Part shown: one piece after another, positions 44,327-54,646 of the stretch | Position numbering within the stretch: the stretch's first letter is position 1 | Layout of the letters: each line of letters opens with the position of its first letter | From: Candidatus Accumulibacter sp. UBA704 | GTDB taxonomy: Bacteria; Pseudomonadota; Gammaproteobacteria; Burkholderiales; Rhodocyclaceae | DNA length: 64,000 nt | Direction: 5' to 3' | NCBI GenBank assembly: GCA_002304785.1 | Contig: DBMG01000053.1 | Coordinates: 21,879 to 85,878, forward strand | Program-made: the position numbers and the translations under genes | Notes under the pieces: model-generated | What the model saw: the letters and a program-made list of their open reading frames with translations, nothing else | Database searches by the model: none | What the model was told of the DNA's origin: nothing

Positions 44327-45154
44327 TCAATACGCCATTTCCTTGAGTATTTCACCTGTCTGGTAAACGTAATAGACAACCTTGTTCACCTTGAACGGGA
44401 GGTCATACTCGATCGTCGTGGTATCGCGGCGATCCTTGACCACCGGCAGAACCACGCTCCCACTGTCGCTGACGAGCCGTTCCCCGACGACATTCCCCAC
44501 GAACAGGACGGAAACCTGATAATCCTTGAGTCGCTGGGCCGTCTCGGCCGACGCCGGTAGTTCCTGTGTGAAATAGAATTTGTTCCGGTCCAGGGTGAAG
44601 CTCCTTTCGACAAAGCCACTGTTGATCCGCACAGCCAGACCGAACACTTCACGCCGCGCTGCGGCGGCATCCTTCGCCGTCCCTGAATCCGCCGCAGAAG
44701 CCACAGGATACTCGCCGATGCCGCATGTCACGTAGCCATCGAGAAAGCCGGATGCCGGACATCCATACCCGGACTTCCCTCCGAAGACGTAGGCTTGCCT
44801 GTGCGCGCTGTATTGGGCGACAAGCCCCGGCACCCCGAAGGCATAGGAAGCTTTGGTGCTTATCGGCTTAAGCACTTTCTCGGTATCCGCCGCACGAGCC
44901 TTGAATTGCTCGTCGGACTCCGTTTTCCGCTTCTTGAGCGAGGCAACGCTGTTCTTGAACGCACCGAGAAACTTCCGGCTATCGACACCTTCGTAATTGG
45001 CCGGCAGCCGGTCACGCCCCTCCGGATAAGTCGGCAGTTGCCGGCCATTCGTCGTTGCGCGAACCTGGCTTTTTTCCGCCGCCGATGCCGGAAGCATCAA
45101 ACCGGCGGCCACGAACAACGCCGCTGGAAGGACAAGATTCATCGTTCGATTCAT
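44327..45154 (-). CDS. Secreted hypothetical protein
   Basis: About 275 aa with an N-terminal signal peptide (cleavage near PASA/AEKSQ). The mature part has two nearby Cys residues (GYGCPASG and YVTCGIGEYP) that could form a disulfide, a Lys/Arg-rich helical stretch (SLKKRKTESDEQFKARA) and beta-rich C-terminal sequence. I do not recognise a family. Start taken as ATG 45154; a TTG three codons earlier is possible. It is the last gene of the rsmE-ppk2-argA-yggX strand, about 100 bp after yggX. Confidence 0.7.
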   Translation of the reverse strand: MNRTMNLVLPAALFVAAGLMLPASAAEKSQVRATTNGRQLPTYPEGRDRLPANYEGVDSRKFLGAFKNSVASLKKRKTESDEQFKARAADTEKVLKPISTKASYAFGVPGLVAQYSAHRQAYVFGGKSGYGCPASGFLDGYVTCGIGEYPVASAADSGTAKDAAAARREVFGLAVRINSGFVERSFTLDRNKFYFTQELPASAETAQRLKDYQVSVLFVGNVVGERLVSDSGSVVLPVVKDRRDTTTIEYDLPFKVNKVVYYVYQTGEILKEMAY

Positions 45155-45250
45155 TTTCGACAAGACAAGGACGATGCGCCGATCAAGCGCTCGAAACCGT
45201 TGAACGGACTCCGACGCCGCGGACCGGTCTCCCGGTATTTACCGGCCGCC

Positions 45251-45523
45251 TCATCTTCCGGGAGGCACGTACCCCTGCACCTGGTCGGCACCCTCGCCGA
45301 AGAAGTGCTTTTCGACCTGTTCGGCAAGATACTTGCGATGGGCCGCATCCGCCAGATTGAGTCGGTTTTCGTTGATGATCATCGTCTGCATGCGAATCCA
45401 CTGCTGCCAGGCCTCCTTGGAAACGTTCTCGAATATGCGCTTGCCGAGAGTTCCGGGATAAGGCGGAAAATCAAGCGCTTCCGCTTCGCGACCCAGTTTG
45501 ATGCATTTGACCATTCGTGCCAT
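45251..45523 (-). CDS. yggX: Fe(2+)-trafficking / oxidative damage protection protein YggX
   Basis: 90-aa protein with the characteristic [20 protein letters not shown] start, [20 protein letters not shown] and [15 protein letters not shown]. It protects iron-sulfur clusters and limits labile iron. ATATGGAG precedes ATG 45523. It lies 46 bp downstream of argA, probably in the same transcript. Confidence 0.95.
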   Translation of the reverse strand: MARMVKCIKLGREAEALDFPPYPGTLGKRIFENVSKEAWQQWIRMQTMIINENRLNLADAAHRKYLAEQVEKHFFGEGADQVQGYVPPGR

Positions 45524-45569
45524 AAAAAACTCCATATGAATTAACAGTAGCGCCGCAAGCCTGCCAAAA

Positions 45570-46889
45570 CTACAGCATCTTGGTAAAGATCTTGGAGCGG
45601 CGTTGCAGGTTGTAGACCAATCGCTTTTCCTCCGGCAGTTCGGCCAATGTCTGTTCGACGAAGCCACGCTCCCGGAACCAGTGTGCCGTCACCGTGGTGA
45701 GGATGAACAGGCGCTTGATACCAACTGCTCGCGCCCGCGTCTCGATGCGCCTGAGCAATTTCTCGCCGTAACCCCAACGGCGGTAGTTCGGATGCACCGC
45801 CACGCAGGCCAGTTCGGCCTGGTCGCCACCGTACGGGTACAGTGCCGCACAACCGACGATCAGTCCATCGTGTTCGACCACCGAGAAACGTGTAATCTCG
45901 CGCTCGAGCAACTCCCGGGAACGGCGCACCAAGGTGCCGTTCTCTTCCAGCGGCTCGATCAACGCCACCAGGCCGCTGATGTCGTCCGGGCGAGCATCGC
46001 GCAAAATCTCCAGCGACTCGCGGGTAATGATCGTTCCGACGCCGTCGCGCGAAAAAAGTTCGAGCAGCAGCGTGCCGTCCTCGTTGAAACCGATCAGGTG
46101 CACCCGGCCGACGCCGGCCCGGCTGGCACGCACGGCGCAGGGCAGATAGCGCTTGAGATCCGGGGAAAGCCAGTTGCTCTCGGAAATCATCCGTTCGGCG
46201 GTATCAGCCGTCATCTCGTCGAGCAGTTTGCCCTGGCTGTCGGTCACGCCCTGGCTGTCGGTCAGGAAGATCAGTTTGTCGGCGCCGATGGCCGTGGCCG
46301 TCGCCTCGGCCACTTCCTCCATGGCCAGATTGAAGATTTCTCCGGTCGGACTGGCGCCAAGGCAGGAAAGAATCACGATATTTCCGATGCCCAGTTGAGC
46401 CCGTATTCCCTCGGCGTCGATCTTGCGCACCATGCCGGCGTACTGCATGTCGACGCCGTCGATCACGCCGACCGGCTTGGCGGTAATGAAATTGCCGGCA
46501 ACCACGCGAATCGTGCTGTTGGCCATTGGCGTATCGGGAAGCCCCTGCGACAGCAAGGCGTCGATCTCCAGATACACGCTGCCAACGGCATCGATGACGC
46601 AATCGAGCGTCGCCGCATCAGTCACCCGGTAGCCGGCGTGCGTCTTCGATTCCAGACCTTTCTCGCGCAGTTCCTCCTCGATCTGCGGTCGCGCCCCATG
46701 TACCAGCACCAGGCGAACGCCCAGTGCCGCCAGCAGATTCGCGTCGTACGCCAGCGTCCGCGCGAACGGCCCCGATATCGCCTTGCCGCCAAAGGCGATG
46801 ACAAAGGTCTTGCCGCGAAAGAGATTGATATACGGAGCGACCGACCGGAATAGCGAGACGAATTGCGAAGCGCTCAAGGCATCGAACAT
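45570..46889 (-). CDS. argA: N-acetylglutamate synthase ArgA
   Basis: 439-aa enzyme acetylating glutamate with acetyl-CoA in the first arginine-biosynthetic step. The N-terminal amino-acid-kinase domain has [25 protein letters not shown] and [16 protein letters not shown]; the C-terminal GNAT domain has [34 protein letters not shown] and [14 protein letters not shown]. The kinase-fold domain is the usual site of arginine feedback inhibition. It starts 7 bp after ppk2. A short [10 protein letters not shown] repeat in the protein matches the family alignment without a gap and is not an insertion. Confidence 0.95.
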   Translation of the reverse strand: MFDALSASQFVSLFRSVAPYINLFRGKTFVIAFGGKAISGPFARTLAYDANLLAALGVRLVLVHGARPQIEEELREKGLESKTHAGYRVTDAATLDCVIDAVGSVYLEIDALLSQGLPDTPMANSTIRVVAGNFITAKPVGVIDGVDMQYAGMVRKIDAEGIRAQLGIGNIVILSCLGASPTGEIFNLAMEEVAEATATAIGADKLIFLTDSQGVTDSQGKLLDEMTADTAERMISESNWLSPDLKRYLPCAVRASRAGVGRVHLIGFNEDGTLLLELFSRDGVGTIITRESLEILRDARPDDISGLVALIEPLEENGTLVRRSRELLEREITRFSVVEHDGLIVGCAALYPYGGDQAELACVAVHPNYRRWGYGEKLLRRIETRARAVGIKRLFILTTVTAHWFRERGFVEQTLAELPEEKRLVYNLQRRSKIFTKML

Positions 46890-46896
46890 GGTTGCA

Positions 46897-48405
46897 TCAA
46901 TCCTTTCTTCTGTTTCTGGTTTTCTCGTTGCCGAGCGCCTGCTCCAGGCGTTCGCAGATGGTGCGCAGGATCTTCACCCGCGCATAGGACTTGTCGTTGG
47001 CCTCGACCAGGGTCCAGGGCGCCATTCCCGAACTCGTCCGGTCGACCATGTCGCACACCGCGGCGTGATAGGCCGCACTCTTGTCCCGGTTGCGCCAATC
47101 CTCCTCGGTGATCTTGAAACGCTTGAACGCAATCTTCTCACGCTCCTTGAAGCGTCTCAATTGTTCCTTGTCACTGATTTGCAGCCAGAACTTGATGATG
47201 ATCGCCCCGTCCTCGCGCAGTTCATGTTCGAAGTCGTTGATCTCCGTGTAGGCCCGCAACCAGTCGGCCTCGGTGCAGAATCCCTCGACGCGTTCGACCA
47301 GCACGCGACCGTACCAGGTGCGGTCGAAGATGGCCACCCGGCCGTTGCGCGGAACGTGTCGCCAGAAACGCCACATGTACGGCTGCGCGCGTTCCTCTTC
47401 GGTCGGCGCAGCCACCGGGACGATCTGGTATTGCCGCGCGTCGAGCGCCGCCGTCACCCGCCGGATGCTGCCGCCCTTGCCGGCGGCATCAGAACCTTCG
47501 AAGGCCAGGATCAGCGAGTGATTCCTGAACTCGGGGTGGCGGGCGAGTTCGGACAGCCGCCCCTGCCATTTGGCCAACTGCGTCTCATAATCCCTTTTCT
47601 CCAGCTTCAGCGTCAGGTCGAGGGCCGTCAGCACATCGAGGCTGTCGATCTTCTGCGCGATCGGCGGCGCCACCGGGAAGTTCTGGTCGCGCGTATCGGC
47701 CAGTCGTTTCTGCAGGGCATCGAGCACGACCTTGCCGACAGTCAGCGAGCGGTAACGGTCATCCGTGCCTTCAACCACGATCCACGGCGCCCACGGCGTA
47801 TTGGTCATGCGTAGCACGTGGCCGGCGGCCTCCTGCAGCTTGCCGTAGGTTTTCAGCCGCGCCCAGCTTTCCTTGGTCACCCTCCAAGCCGTGCGCGGGT
47901 CCTTTTCCAGCGCCTTAAGCCGCTGCCGCTGGCCATCGCGGGACAAGTGGAACCAGAATTTCAGGACCAGCGCCCCTTCGTTCACCAGCATGGCCTCGAA
48001 ACGGTTGATCTGATCCATGCGCTGGTCGAGGTCGCCCTTCGAGAGATTCCCGGCAATCCGCTCGGCGATGGGGGTCGAATACCACGAACCGGCGAAGATG
48101 CCGATGCGCCCCTTGGGCGGTAATGCGCGCCAGAACCGCCACATGTAGGGATGTTCCCGCTCTTCATCCGAGGGGGTGGAAAACGCCAGCGTCGACAGAA
48201 AGCGCGGATCCATCCACTCGTAGAGCACGTTGATCGTCTCGCTCTTGCCCGCGCCATCTACGCCGCTGATCAGGATGACGACCGGAAACTTGCCGTTCTC
48301 GCGCAGATCGAATTGAGCGTCGAGCAGCCCCTCTCGCACCGTGGGCACCTCCGCCCGGTACGTTTTCTTGTCGATCCTGTGTCCGAGTTCCGCCGATTCA
48401 AACAT
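46897..48405 (-). CDS. ppk2: Two-domain polyphosphate kinase 2 (polyphosphate:AMP phosphotransferase)
   Basis: 502-aa PPK2 with duplicated P-loop domains, matching the class II architecture of polyphosphate:AMP phosphotransferase (PA3455-like). Domain 1 has ISGVDGAGKSETINVLYEW and AGSWYSTPIAERIAG; domain 2 has FEGSDAAGKGGSIRRVT, DRTWYGRVLVERVEGF and EDGAIIIKFWLQIS. Domain 2 keeps the canonical Walker A and DRTWYGR lid and is probably the active one. It makes ADP from AMP and polyphosphate. It overlaps rsmE by 8 bp and is 7 bp from argA. The class II assignment rests on length and duplication. Confidence 0.92.
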   Translation of the reverse strand: MFESAELGHRIDKKTYRAEVPTVREGLLDAQFDLRENGKFPVVILISGVDGAGKSETINVLYEWMDPRFLSTLAFSTPSDEEREHPYMWRFWRALPPKGRIGIFAGSWYSTPIAERIAGNLSKGDLDQRMDQINRFEAMLVNEGALVLKFWFHLSRDGQRQRLKALEKDPRTAWRVTKESWARLKTYGKLQEAAGHVLRMTNTPWAPWIVVEGTDDRYRSLTVGKVVLDALQKRLADTRDQNFPVAPPIAQKIDSLDVLTALDLTLKLEKRDYETQLAKWQGRLSELARHPEFRNHSLILAFEGSDAAGKGGSIRRVTAALDARQYQIVPVAAPTEEERAQPYMWRFWRHVPRNGRVAIFDRTWYGRVLVERVEGFCTEADWLRAYTEINDFEHELREDGAIIIKFWLQISDKEQLRRFKEREKIAFKRFKITEEDWRNRDKSAAYHAAVCDMVDRTSSGMAPWTLVEANDKSYARVKILRTICERLEQALGNEKTRNRRKD

Positions 48406-49162
48406 GACCCGCTTCTCCCCTGAAATCCCCCCATAAGCACTGGATCACCGCCAGCGCCGCCAGCCCAGCCGTTTCCGTGCGCAGCACGCGCGGCCCGAGC
48501 CGAACCCCGACGAATCCGGCCTGGAGCGCCTGTTCCATCTCGTCGGGCGACAATCCACCCTCGGCGCCAATCAGCAACTCGATGCGCACGTTCCTTCCCG
48601 GTTGGGGAAGCGTGTCCATCGTAAATTCGGCGCCCGGAGCCAGCATCAGACGCAGCACACTCGTGCCCGTTGCGCTCTTCCCGAGCCAGTGCCGCAAATC
48701 TTCGATATCGCAGACCTCGGGAATGCGGTTGCGCCCGCACTGCTCGCAGGCCGAGGCCGCGACGCCGCGCCAATGTGCCGCCCGCTTGCGCGCCCGCTCG
48801 CCTTCCAGGCGGAGGACACTGCGCCGCGTGGCGACCGGCACGATGCGCGTCACGCCCAGCTCAACCGCCTTCTGCACTGTCAGATCCATCTTCTCGCCGG
48901 CCTGCAGCGCCTGCACCAGGGTGACATCGACCGGCGATTCACGCTCGCTGTCGCGCCATTCCAGCACGTCGGCTAGAGCCGTGTCGCGACCGGTCGACGA
49001 AATACAGCATGCATATTCGCCGCCCCGGCCATCGAACAGCACCACGCTGTCCCCGACTTTCAGACGCAGAACCCTCACGGCATGGCGGACTGCGTTCTCC
49101 GACAGTTCGACGCACGTGCCGACGGATAGAGGAGAAGGGCTGTGAAAGCGGGGGGAATTCAT
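48398..49162 (-). CDS. rsmE: 16S rRNA m3U1498 methyltransferase RsmE
   Basis: 254-aa SPOUT methyltransferase. It has HAVRVLRLKVGD near the N-terminus (PUA-like part), QALQAGEKMDLTVQKAVELGV, CEQCGRNRIPEV and the deep-knot SAM site IGAEGGLSPDE with LGPRVLRTETA. It methylates N3 of U1498 in 16S rRNA. The start is ATG 49162, divergent from the thioredoxin-fold gene; its stop overlaps the ppk2 start. Confidence 0.95.
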   Translation of the reverse strand: MNSPRFHSPSPLSVGTCVELSENAVRHAVRVLRLKVGDSVVLFDGRGGEYACCISSTGRDTALADVLEWRDSERESPVDVTLVQALQAGEKMDLTVQKAVELGVTRIVPVATRRSVLRLEGERARKRAAHWRGVAASACEQCGRNRIPEVCDIEDLRHWLGKSATGTSVLRLMLAPGAEFTMDTLPQPGRNVRIELLIGAEGGLSPDEMEQALQAGFVGVRLGPRVLRTETAGLAALAVIQCLWGDFRGEAGHV

Positions 49163-49222
49163 GGCTGTTATTATAGAAGCAACCGTCCCTCTACGCAGGC
49201 AACGCAGACAAAGGAGAACCGT

Positions 49223-49780
49223 ATGGCAGCCATCAGCCCCCCGGTATGCGACTTCGGCTGGAAAGCCCCCGATTTCGAGTTACCCGACACCGCCGGCAAG
49301 CGCTGGAACCTCGCTTCACTGAGCGGATCCAGCGGGTTGTTGCTGATGTTCATCTGCAACCACTGCCCCTACGTCATGTCGGTCATCGACCGCCTGTGCC
49401 GCGACGTGGCAGAAGTGCAACAGCTCGGCTTCGGCGTGGCGGCGATCATGAGCAACGACACCGAAGCCTACCCGGACGATTCGTACGACAACATGCAGCG
49501 CATCGCCCGGCAATACGGATTTTCGTTCCCCTACCTGTTCGACGCCACACAAGCCGTGGCGCGCGCTTATGGCGCCGCCTGCACGCCCGACTTCTTCGGT
49601 TTCAACAGCAAAGGGGAACTGCAGTATCGCGGCCGTCTCGATTCCAGCGGCCGGTCGCCCGTGACTCCCGAGACGCGACGGGAACTGGTCGACGCCATGC
49701 AATTGATCGCCGCAACTGGCAAGGGACCGGAGCATCAGGTCGCCAGCATCGGCTGCTCGATCAAGTGGAAGACTGCGTAG
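49223..49780 (+). CDS. Thioredoxin-fold peroxiredoxin-like protein
   Basis: About 185 aa, AhpC/TSA-like. It starts at ATG 49223 behind AAAGGAGAACC and shows APDFELPDTAGKRWNLASL, the active-site region LLMFICNHCPYV (CxxC-type), IMSNDTEAYPDDSYDNM and FLFDA-like YLFDATQAVARAYGAACTP. No signal peptide is seen, so it is cytoplasmic. It probably reduces peroxides or acts as a disulfide oxidoreductase; reductant unknown. Confidence 0.85.
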   Translation: MAAISPPVCDFGWKAPDFELPDTAGKRWNLASLSGSSGLLLMFICNHCPYVMSVIDRLCRDVAEVQQLGFGVAAIMSNDTEAYPDDSYDNMQRIARQYGFSFPYLFDATQAVARAYGAACTPDFFGFNSKGELQYRGRLDSSGRSPVTPETRRELVDAMQLIAATGKGPEHQVASIGCSIKWKTA

Positions 49781-49797
49781 CGTTCGTCGAATCCGCT

Positions 49798-52011
49798 TCA
49801 GGAATCCTGCAGAATGCTCAGTTCGTTGTTGGTGTGGCGCAGGCGAATCGCCAGCATGCGCGCGAGCTTGGCCAGCAGGACCAGGGCAATCCGCTTGTGC
49901 TGCTCGGCCAGGTAGTTGAATTTTTCCATCGACAGCACGTACATATCGCAGTCGGTAATGGCGATGGCGTCGTTGCCGCGCGGACGATGATCTAGGAAAG
50001 CCAGCCCCCCGACAAAGTCCCCACGGCCGTAGGTGGCGATATGCTTCAGGGCGGAACTCCTCCCGATGCACCCCATGACCTTGACCTCCCCTTTGCGGAT
50101 CAGGAAAAGATCGTCGCTGGGCTCGCCGCGCGCAAAGATCGTCTCGCCCGCCTTCCACGAACGCTTCTCCAGGCACGCTTCGAGATCCGTCAGCGTATCC
50201 GGCTTGCTGCCCTTGAACAGTTCGATTTCGTGAAGTTCCAGTGGCGGCAGATCCTCCGCCACGCGAGCGTTGTCCTCCCCGAGAATGCGCGCTTCGACCC
50301 ATTCGATCGCCGCATGCAAGGTGGGAAGGTAAATGACCGTTTCCCCGTCGTCCTCCAGACCCGACAACTCCAGGAATTCGCGCAGGTTGCGTCCGTTCGG
50401 CATGCGCTCGCGCACCGTCGACAGAAGCAGCGGAACCTTGCGTTCCATCAACGCGTCCCGCACCAGATTCAGAGTATGCGCTGCCGTCACATCTACCGAT
50501 TGCACGCGCTGCAGGTCGAGTATCAGGTAACTGGTCGTCGATAATTCGGGTTCCAGCAACCGGTAGAGTTGCTGCGCCGTGCCGAAGAACAGGCTGCCCT
50601 GCAACTCGAAAATGACGGCCGACTGCCCTTTGGCCTCGAGAATGCGCATTTCATGCTCGGGCCGATACCAGGTTGAAGTCCGTTCGCTGACGAAACTCTT
50701 GCGCCGCAGCACCACCCCGCCCACCTGCTCGCGCAGGAAAAGCACGACCGACAGCACCACTCCGACTGCCGAGGCCGCAATCAGCCCGACCGTCAGCGCC
50801 ACGCCGACCACAACGAGAACCACCGAAAAGTCGATCACCGTCGACGTCGACTCGAGAAAGCGCAGCGGGTCCGTGTCGATCATCCGAATCCCGACGACGA
50901 TCAGGACACCGCTCAATGCCGCCACCGGAATCCAAGCGAAAAACATTCCCAGCACCAGCACTGCGACCACCGTCAGCACACCCTCGATGAAGCCGGAAAT
51001 CCGTGTCTGGGCGCCACTCGCAAGATTGACCATGCTTGCGCCCATGGTCCCGGCCCCGGGCATGCCGCCGATGCCGCAAGAAACCACGTTGGCCAGGCCC
51101 TGCGCCGCCAGTTCGCGATCGGAGTCGTGCCGGCTGCGCGTCAGTTGATCGAGGACGACGCAGGTCTTCAGGGTGTCGATGGAAAGCAGCGCCGCCAGCG
51201 TCAGCGCGCTGCCGACGAGCCCGGCGACCTGAGACAGTTGCAGCGCTCCGATCTGATTCCAGCGATCCGTTATGAGGCCGAAGTACCCGTCTCCGGAAGC
51301 CCGCAGCGTCCCGATAACCAGAGGGTTTCCCTCAAGTTCGAACAAGGCTGGATCGCCAGCAGCGACTCCGGCGAAGGCCAGCACCCCCGCGGCAAGGCCG
51401 ACGATGGTGGCCGGTACGGCCTTGACGAAGCGGGACGAGACCAGCATGCCCGCCACCGTCACCCCGCCGATGAGCAACCCGCGCCAATCCCAGTGATGCG
51501 GCGTCATCAGGACCTCGATCCAGGCCGCGCCGGCCGGCGCTCCCGCAAACTTGGGAATCTGGCTGCCGACGATGATCAGGCCGACGCCGCTCATATAGCC
51601 GCTGACGACGGGATAGGGAATGTACTTGATGAGCCGCCCGAAGCCGAGAAATCCGATCATCACCTGCAGCAATCCGGTCAGGATGCCCAGTACCGTCATC
51701 ATCAGAACGATGCTGGCCGGATCGATCCCCTGGTGCGTCAGATCTATGGCGAAGGCCGAAAGCACGGCGGCCGCAGGCGCGCAGGGCGCACTGATCAGGC
51801 GGTCGGTCCCGCCGAATGTCGGCGCGACAAGCCCCAGCGCCATGGCTCCGAGAACTCCGGTCAAGGCTCCGAACGGCGCATAGTGCGGAGAGATGGCGGA
51901 ATAAACGGTAACGCCGAAAGCGATAGCTGCGGGCAGGGCCACCAGCATCGCGGCCAGTCCGCCCCAAAAATCGCCGGAGTGGCGCATCCAGGTACCCGAA
52001 AAATGGCGCAT
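49798..52011 (-). CDS. SulP-family anion transporter with STAS and cyclic-nucleotide-binding domains
   Basis: 737-aa inner-membrane protein. About 11-12 hydrophobic segments (residues ~10-420) form a SulP transporter (ALPAAIAFGVTVYSAI, CGIGGMPGAGTMGASMVN, VAALSGVLIVVGIRMID), followed by a STAS domain (about 455-560: VIFELQGSLFFGTAQQLYR, SYLILDLQRVQSVDVTAAHTL) and a C-terminal cNMP-binding-like domain (about 610-725: ETIFARGEPSDDLFLIRKGEVKVMG). The start is ATG 52011 behind AGGAGAGTC. SulP members move sulfate, bicarbonate or carboxylates; the substrate is not determinable here. The cNMP domain suggests gating by cAMP or c-di-GMP-related signals, unproven. Confidence 0.88.
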   Translation of the reverse strand: MRHFSGTWMRHSGDFWGGLAAMLVALPAAIAFGVTVYSAISPHYAPFGALTGVLGAMALGLVAPTFGGTDRLISAPCAPAAAVLSAFAIDLTHQGIDPASIVLMMTVLGILTGLLQVMIGFLGFGRLIKYIPYPVVSGYMSGVGLIIVGSQIPKFAGAPAGAAWIEVLMTPHHWDWRGLLIGGVTVAGMLVSSRFVKAVPATIVGLAAGVLAFAGVAAGDPALFELEGNPLVIGTLRASGDGYFGLITDRWNQIGALQLSQVAGLVGSALTLAALLSIDTLKTCVVLDQLTRSRHDSDRELAAQGLANVVSCGIGGMPGAGTMGASMVNLASGAQTRISGFIEGVLTVVAVLVLGMFFAWIPVAALSGVLIVVGIRMIDTDPLRFLESTSTVIDFSVVLVVVGVALTVGLIAASAVGVVLSVVLFLREQVGGVVLRRKSFVSERTSTWYRPEHEMRILEAKGQSAVIFELQGSLFFGTAQQLYRLLEPELSTTSYLILDLQRVQSVDVTAAHTLNLVRDALMERKVPLLLSTVRERMPNGRNLREFLELSGLEDDGETVIYLPTLHAAIEWVEARILGEDNARVAEDLPPLELHEIELFKGSKPDTLTDLEACLEKRSWKAGETIFARGEPSDDLFLIRKGEVKVMGCIGRSSALKHIATYGRGDFVGGLAFLDHRPRGNDAIAITDCDMYVLSMEKFNYLAEQHKRIALVLLAKLARMLAIRLRHTNNELSILQDS

Positions 52012-52185
52012 GACTCTCCTGTGCTATTCACTCGAGACGTGTCCGTCTTCGATCAGCATAAGCCTAACGCAATGCTGTGGAAAGCCGCTTATAATTGGAT
52101 CGCCAAGGCGTTCGGGACATTTTCCCGGCCTGTTTGACGTACTTTGAGCTGGCTTTAACCGTTACACCACAGGAGAACCCGACCG

Positions 52186-54645
52186 ATGTCTGACACCAGC
52201 AAAAACAAAGTCGATGGCGCTGCGTTCCGTGCCGAAATTGACAAGAAACTGCTCCACGCAGTCGCCGCCGAACCGGTCACGGCAAACACCAAGGAAATCT
52301 ACAAGGCACTGGCGTTCGCGGCACGCGAGGAGCTGGCCAAGCGCTGGGTTCAGACACAGGTCGACGACCGGAGGAAAAAAACCCGCCGTATTTATTACAT
52401 GTCGATGGAATTCCTGATCGGGCGCACCCTGGACAACGCCATCTCTGCGCTCGGCCTGCGCGAAAATGCCGCTGCGGCTTTTTCCGGCGTGGGCGGCCCG
52501 AGCCTGAACGAGATCATCGAATGCGAACCGGATGCCGCCCTTGGCAACGGCGGCCTGGGACGACTTGCCGCCTGCTTCCTGGATTCGATGGCCACGCTGG
52601 AACTCCCCTCCTGGGGCTACGGCATGCGCTATGAATACGGGATGTTCGCCCAGTCAATCATCAACGGCGGCCAAGTGGAACACCCTGACTCCTGGCTGGT
52701 GGACGGCACTCCCTGGGAATTTCCACGGCCGGGGACGGTCTTCCCCGTGCGCTTCTGCGGTACGGCGGAACACCACGGCGAATGGGCCGAATGGAACGCC
52801 GCCGAGGCCGTCGAGGCGCGCGCCTACGACTATGTCATTCCAGGCCACGGCACCGAACGGGTTAGCACCCTGCGCCTGTGGAAAGCCGGCGCACCCGCCC
52901 AGATCGACCTCAATGCCTTCAATTCCGGCGACTACGCACGTGCCGCCGAGTTCAAGAACCGGTTCGAGAACATTTCCTGGGTTCTCTACCCGAACGACAG
53001 CACCCCCGCCGGCCGCGAGTTGCGCCTGCGGCAGGAGTATTTCTTCGTATCCGCGTCGCTGCAGGACATCCTGTTCCACCATCTGGAGGAACACGGTCAC
53101 CTCAACAATCTGGCCGACCAGATCGCGATCCACCTCAACGACACGCATCCGGCGATTGCCGTGGCCGAACTCATGCGCCTGCTGTGCGACGAATACGGCA
53201 TGCTGTGGGGCGCCGCCTGGAGCCAGTGCAAGCGCATCTTCTCCTACACCAACCACACGCTGATGCCGGAAGCTCTGGAAACCTGGCCGGTCAGTCTGGT
53301 GCACTATCTGCTACCGCGACACATGCGGATCATCTTCCGCATCAACCAGGAATTCCTGGCCGAAGTCGAACAGCGCTTCCCGGGGGACATCGACCTTATC
53401 CGCCGTGTCTCCCTGATCGACGATGGTGACGGCAGCGAAGACAGCAAGCGCGTGCGTATGGCACATCTGTGCATCGTCGGCAGCCATCGCATCAACGGAG
53501 TCTCGCAACTGCACTCCGACCTGATGGTCAAGACGATTTTTGCCGGATTCGCCAAGCTCTTTCCGGAGCGCTTCCACAACAAGACCAACGGAGTCACTCC
53601 CCGCCGCTGGCTGGCGCAGGCCAACCCGAGTCTTTCGTCGCTGCTCGACCAGCGCATCGGCCGGAACTGGCGGCTCAATCTCGACAAACTGCAGGAACTC
53701 CGCCCGCTGGCCAACGACGAAGAATTCCGTTCCGCTTTTGCGACGGCCAAGAGAAACAACAAGTCACGGCTGGCCGACTACGTCCGCCGCGAAACCGGGA
53801 TCGTTCTCAACCCCGACAGCCTGTTCGACGTCCAGGTCAAGCGCATCCATGAATACAAGCGGCAACTGCTCAACGTGCTGCACGTCATCACACGCTACAA
53901 CGCCATCCTGCACGGTCTGGCCGACGATCTCGCCCCGCGCTGCGTGATTTTCGCCGGCAAGGCCGCATCGGCGTATCACATGGCCAAGCAGATCATCCAC
54001 CTGATCAACGATGTGGCCACCGTCATCAACAACGATCCGCGCGTGCAGGACAGGCTGAAGGTCGTCTTCGTACCGAACTACGGCGTGTCTGTCGCCGAAC
54101 TGATAATGCCGGCTGCCGACCTTTCGGAACAGATATCCACTGCGGGGACGGAAGCCTCGGGCACCGGCAATATGAAGTTCTCGCTGAATGGCGCGCTGAC
54201 CATCGGCACGGAAGACGGCGCCAACATCGAGATCCGCGACAACGTGGGAGCGGACAACATCTTCATTTTCGGCAACAATGCCCAGCAGGTGGAAGCGCTT
54301 CGCCGGTCGGGATACGACCCCAGGGCCATCTATAACGGCGATTCGATGCTCAACGAGACGCTGAACAAGATCGATGGCGGCTTCTTCTCGCCGCAGGAAC
54401 GCCGGCGCTACCACGACATCTTCAACAGCCTGGTCAACTACGGCGACCATTACCTGTTGCTCGCCGATTATGCGGCTTATCTGGATGCCCAGAAGCGCGT
54501 TGACAGCCTCTACAAGACGGCTGGCGAATGGCAGCGCAAGGCCATTCTCAATGTCGCCGGAATGGGCCAGTTCTCCTCCGACCGGACCATCCGGGAGTAC
54601 GCGGAAGACACCTGGAACCTCGGCCCATCCTTGAAGAAAGTCTGA
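52186..54645 (+). CDS. glgP: Glycogen phosphorylase GlgP
   Basis: 819-aa PLP-dependent phosphorylase releasing glucose-1-phosphate from glycogen. Conserved blocks are [88 protein letters not shown] and the PLP-lysine motif [35 protein letters not shown] precedes the ATG. It is the first gene of glgP-glgB-glgX-malQ, with glgB starting 1 bp after its stop. Confidence 0.96.
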   Translation: MSDTSKNKVDGAAFRAEIDKKLLHAVAAEPVTANTKEIYKALAFAAREELAKRWVQTQVDDRRKKTRRIYYMSMEFLIGRTLDNAISALGLRENAAAAFSGVGGPSLNEIIECEPDAALGNGGLGRLAACFLDSMATLELPSWGYGMRYEYGMFAQSIINGGQVEHPDSWLVDGTPWEFPRPGTVFPVRFCGTAEHHGEWAEWNAAEAVEARAYDYVIPGHGTERVSTLRLWKAGAPAQIDLNAFNSGDYARAAEFKNRFENISWVLYPNDSTPAGRELRLRQEYFFVSASLQDILFHHLEEHGHLNNLADQIAIHLNDTHPAIAVAELMRLLCDEYGMLWGAAWSQCKRIFSYTNHTLMPEALETWPVSLVHYLLPRHMRIIFRINQEFLAEVEQRFPGDIDLIRRVSLIDDGDGSEDSKRVRMAHLCIVGSHRINGVSQLHSDLMVKTIFAGFAKLFPERFHNKTNGVTPRRWLAQANPSLSSLLDQRIGRNWRLNLDKLQELRPLANDEEFRSAFATAKRNNKSRLADYVRRETGIVLNPDSLFDVQVKRIHEYKRQLLNVLHVITRYNAILHGLADDLAPRCVIFAGKAASAYHMAKQIIHLINDVATVINNDPRVQDRLKVVFVPNYGVSVAELIMPAADLSEQISTAGTEASGTGNMKFSLNGALTIGTEDGANIEIRDNVGADNIFIFGNNAQQVEALRRSGYDPRAIYNGDSMLNETLNKIDGGFFSPQERRRYHDIFNSLVNYGDHYLLLADYAAYLDAQKRVDSLYKTAGEWQRKAILNVAGMGQFSSDRTIREYAEDTWNLGPSLKKV

Positions 54646-54646
54646 C

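Noticed and set aside
46228..46262. Short repeat giving TDSQG twice in ArgA
   Set aside because: The protein aligns to the family without an insertion here, so it is coincidental local similarity rather than a functional repeat.
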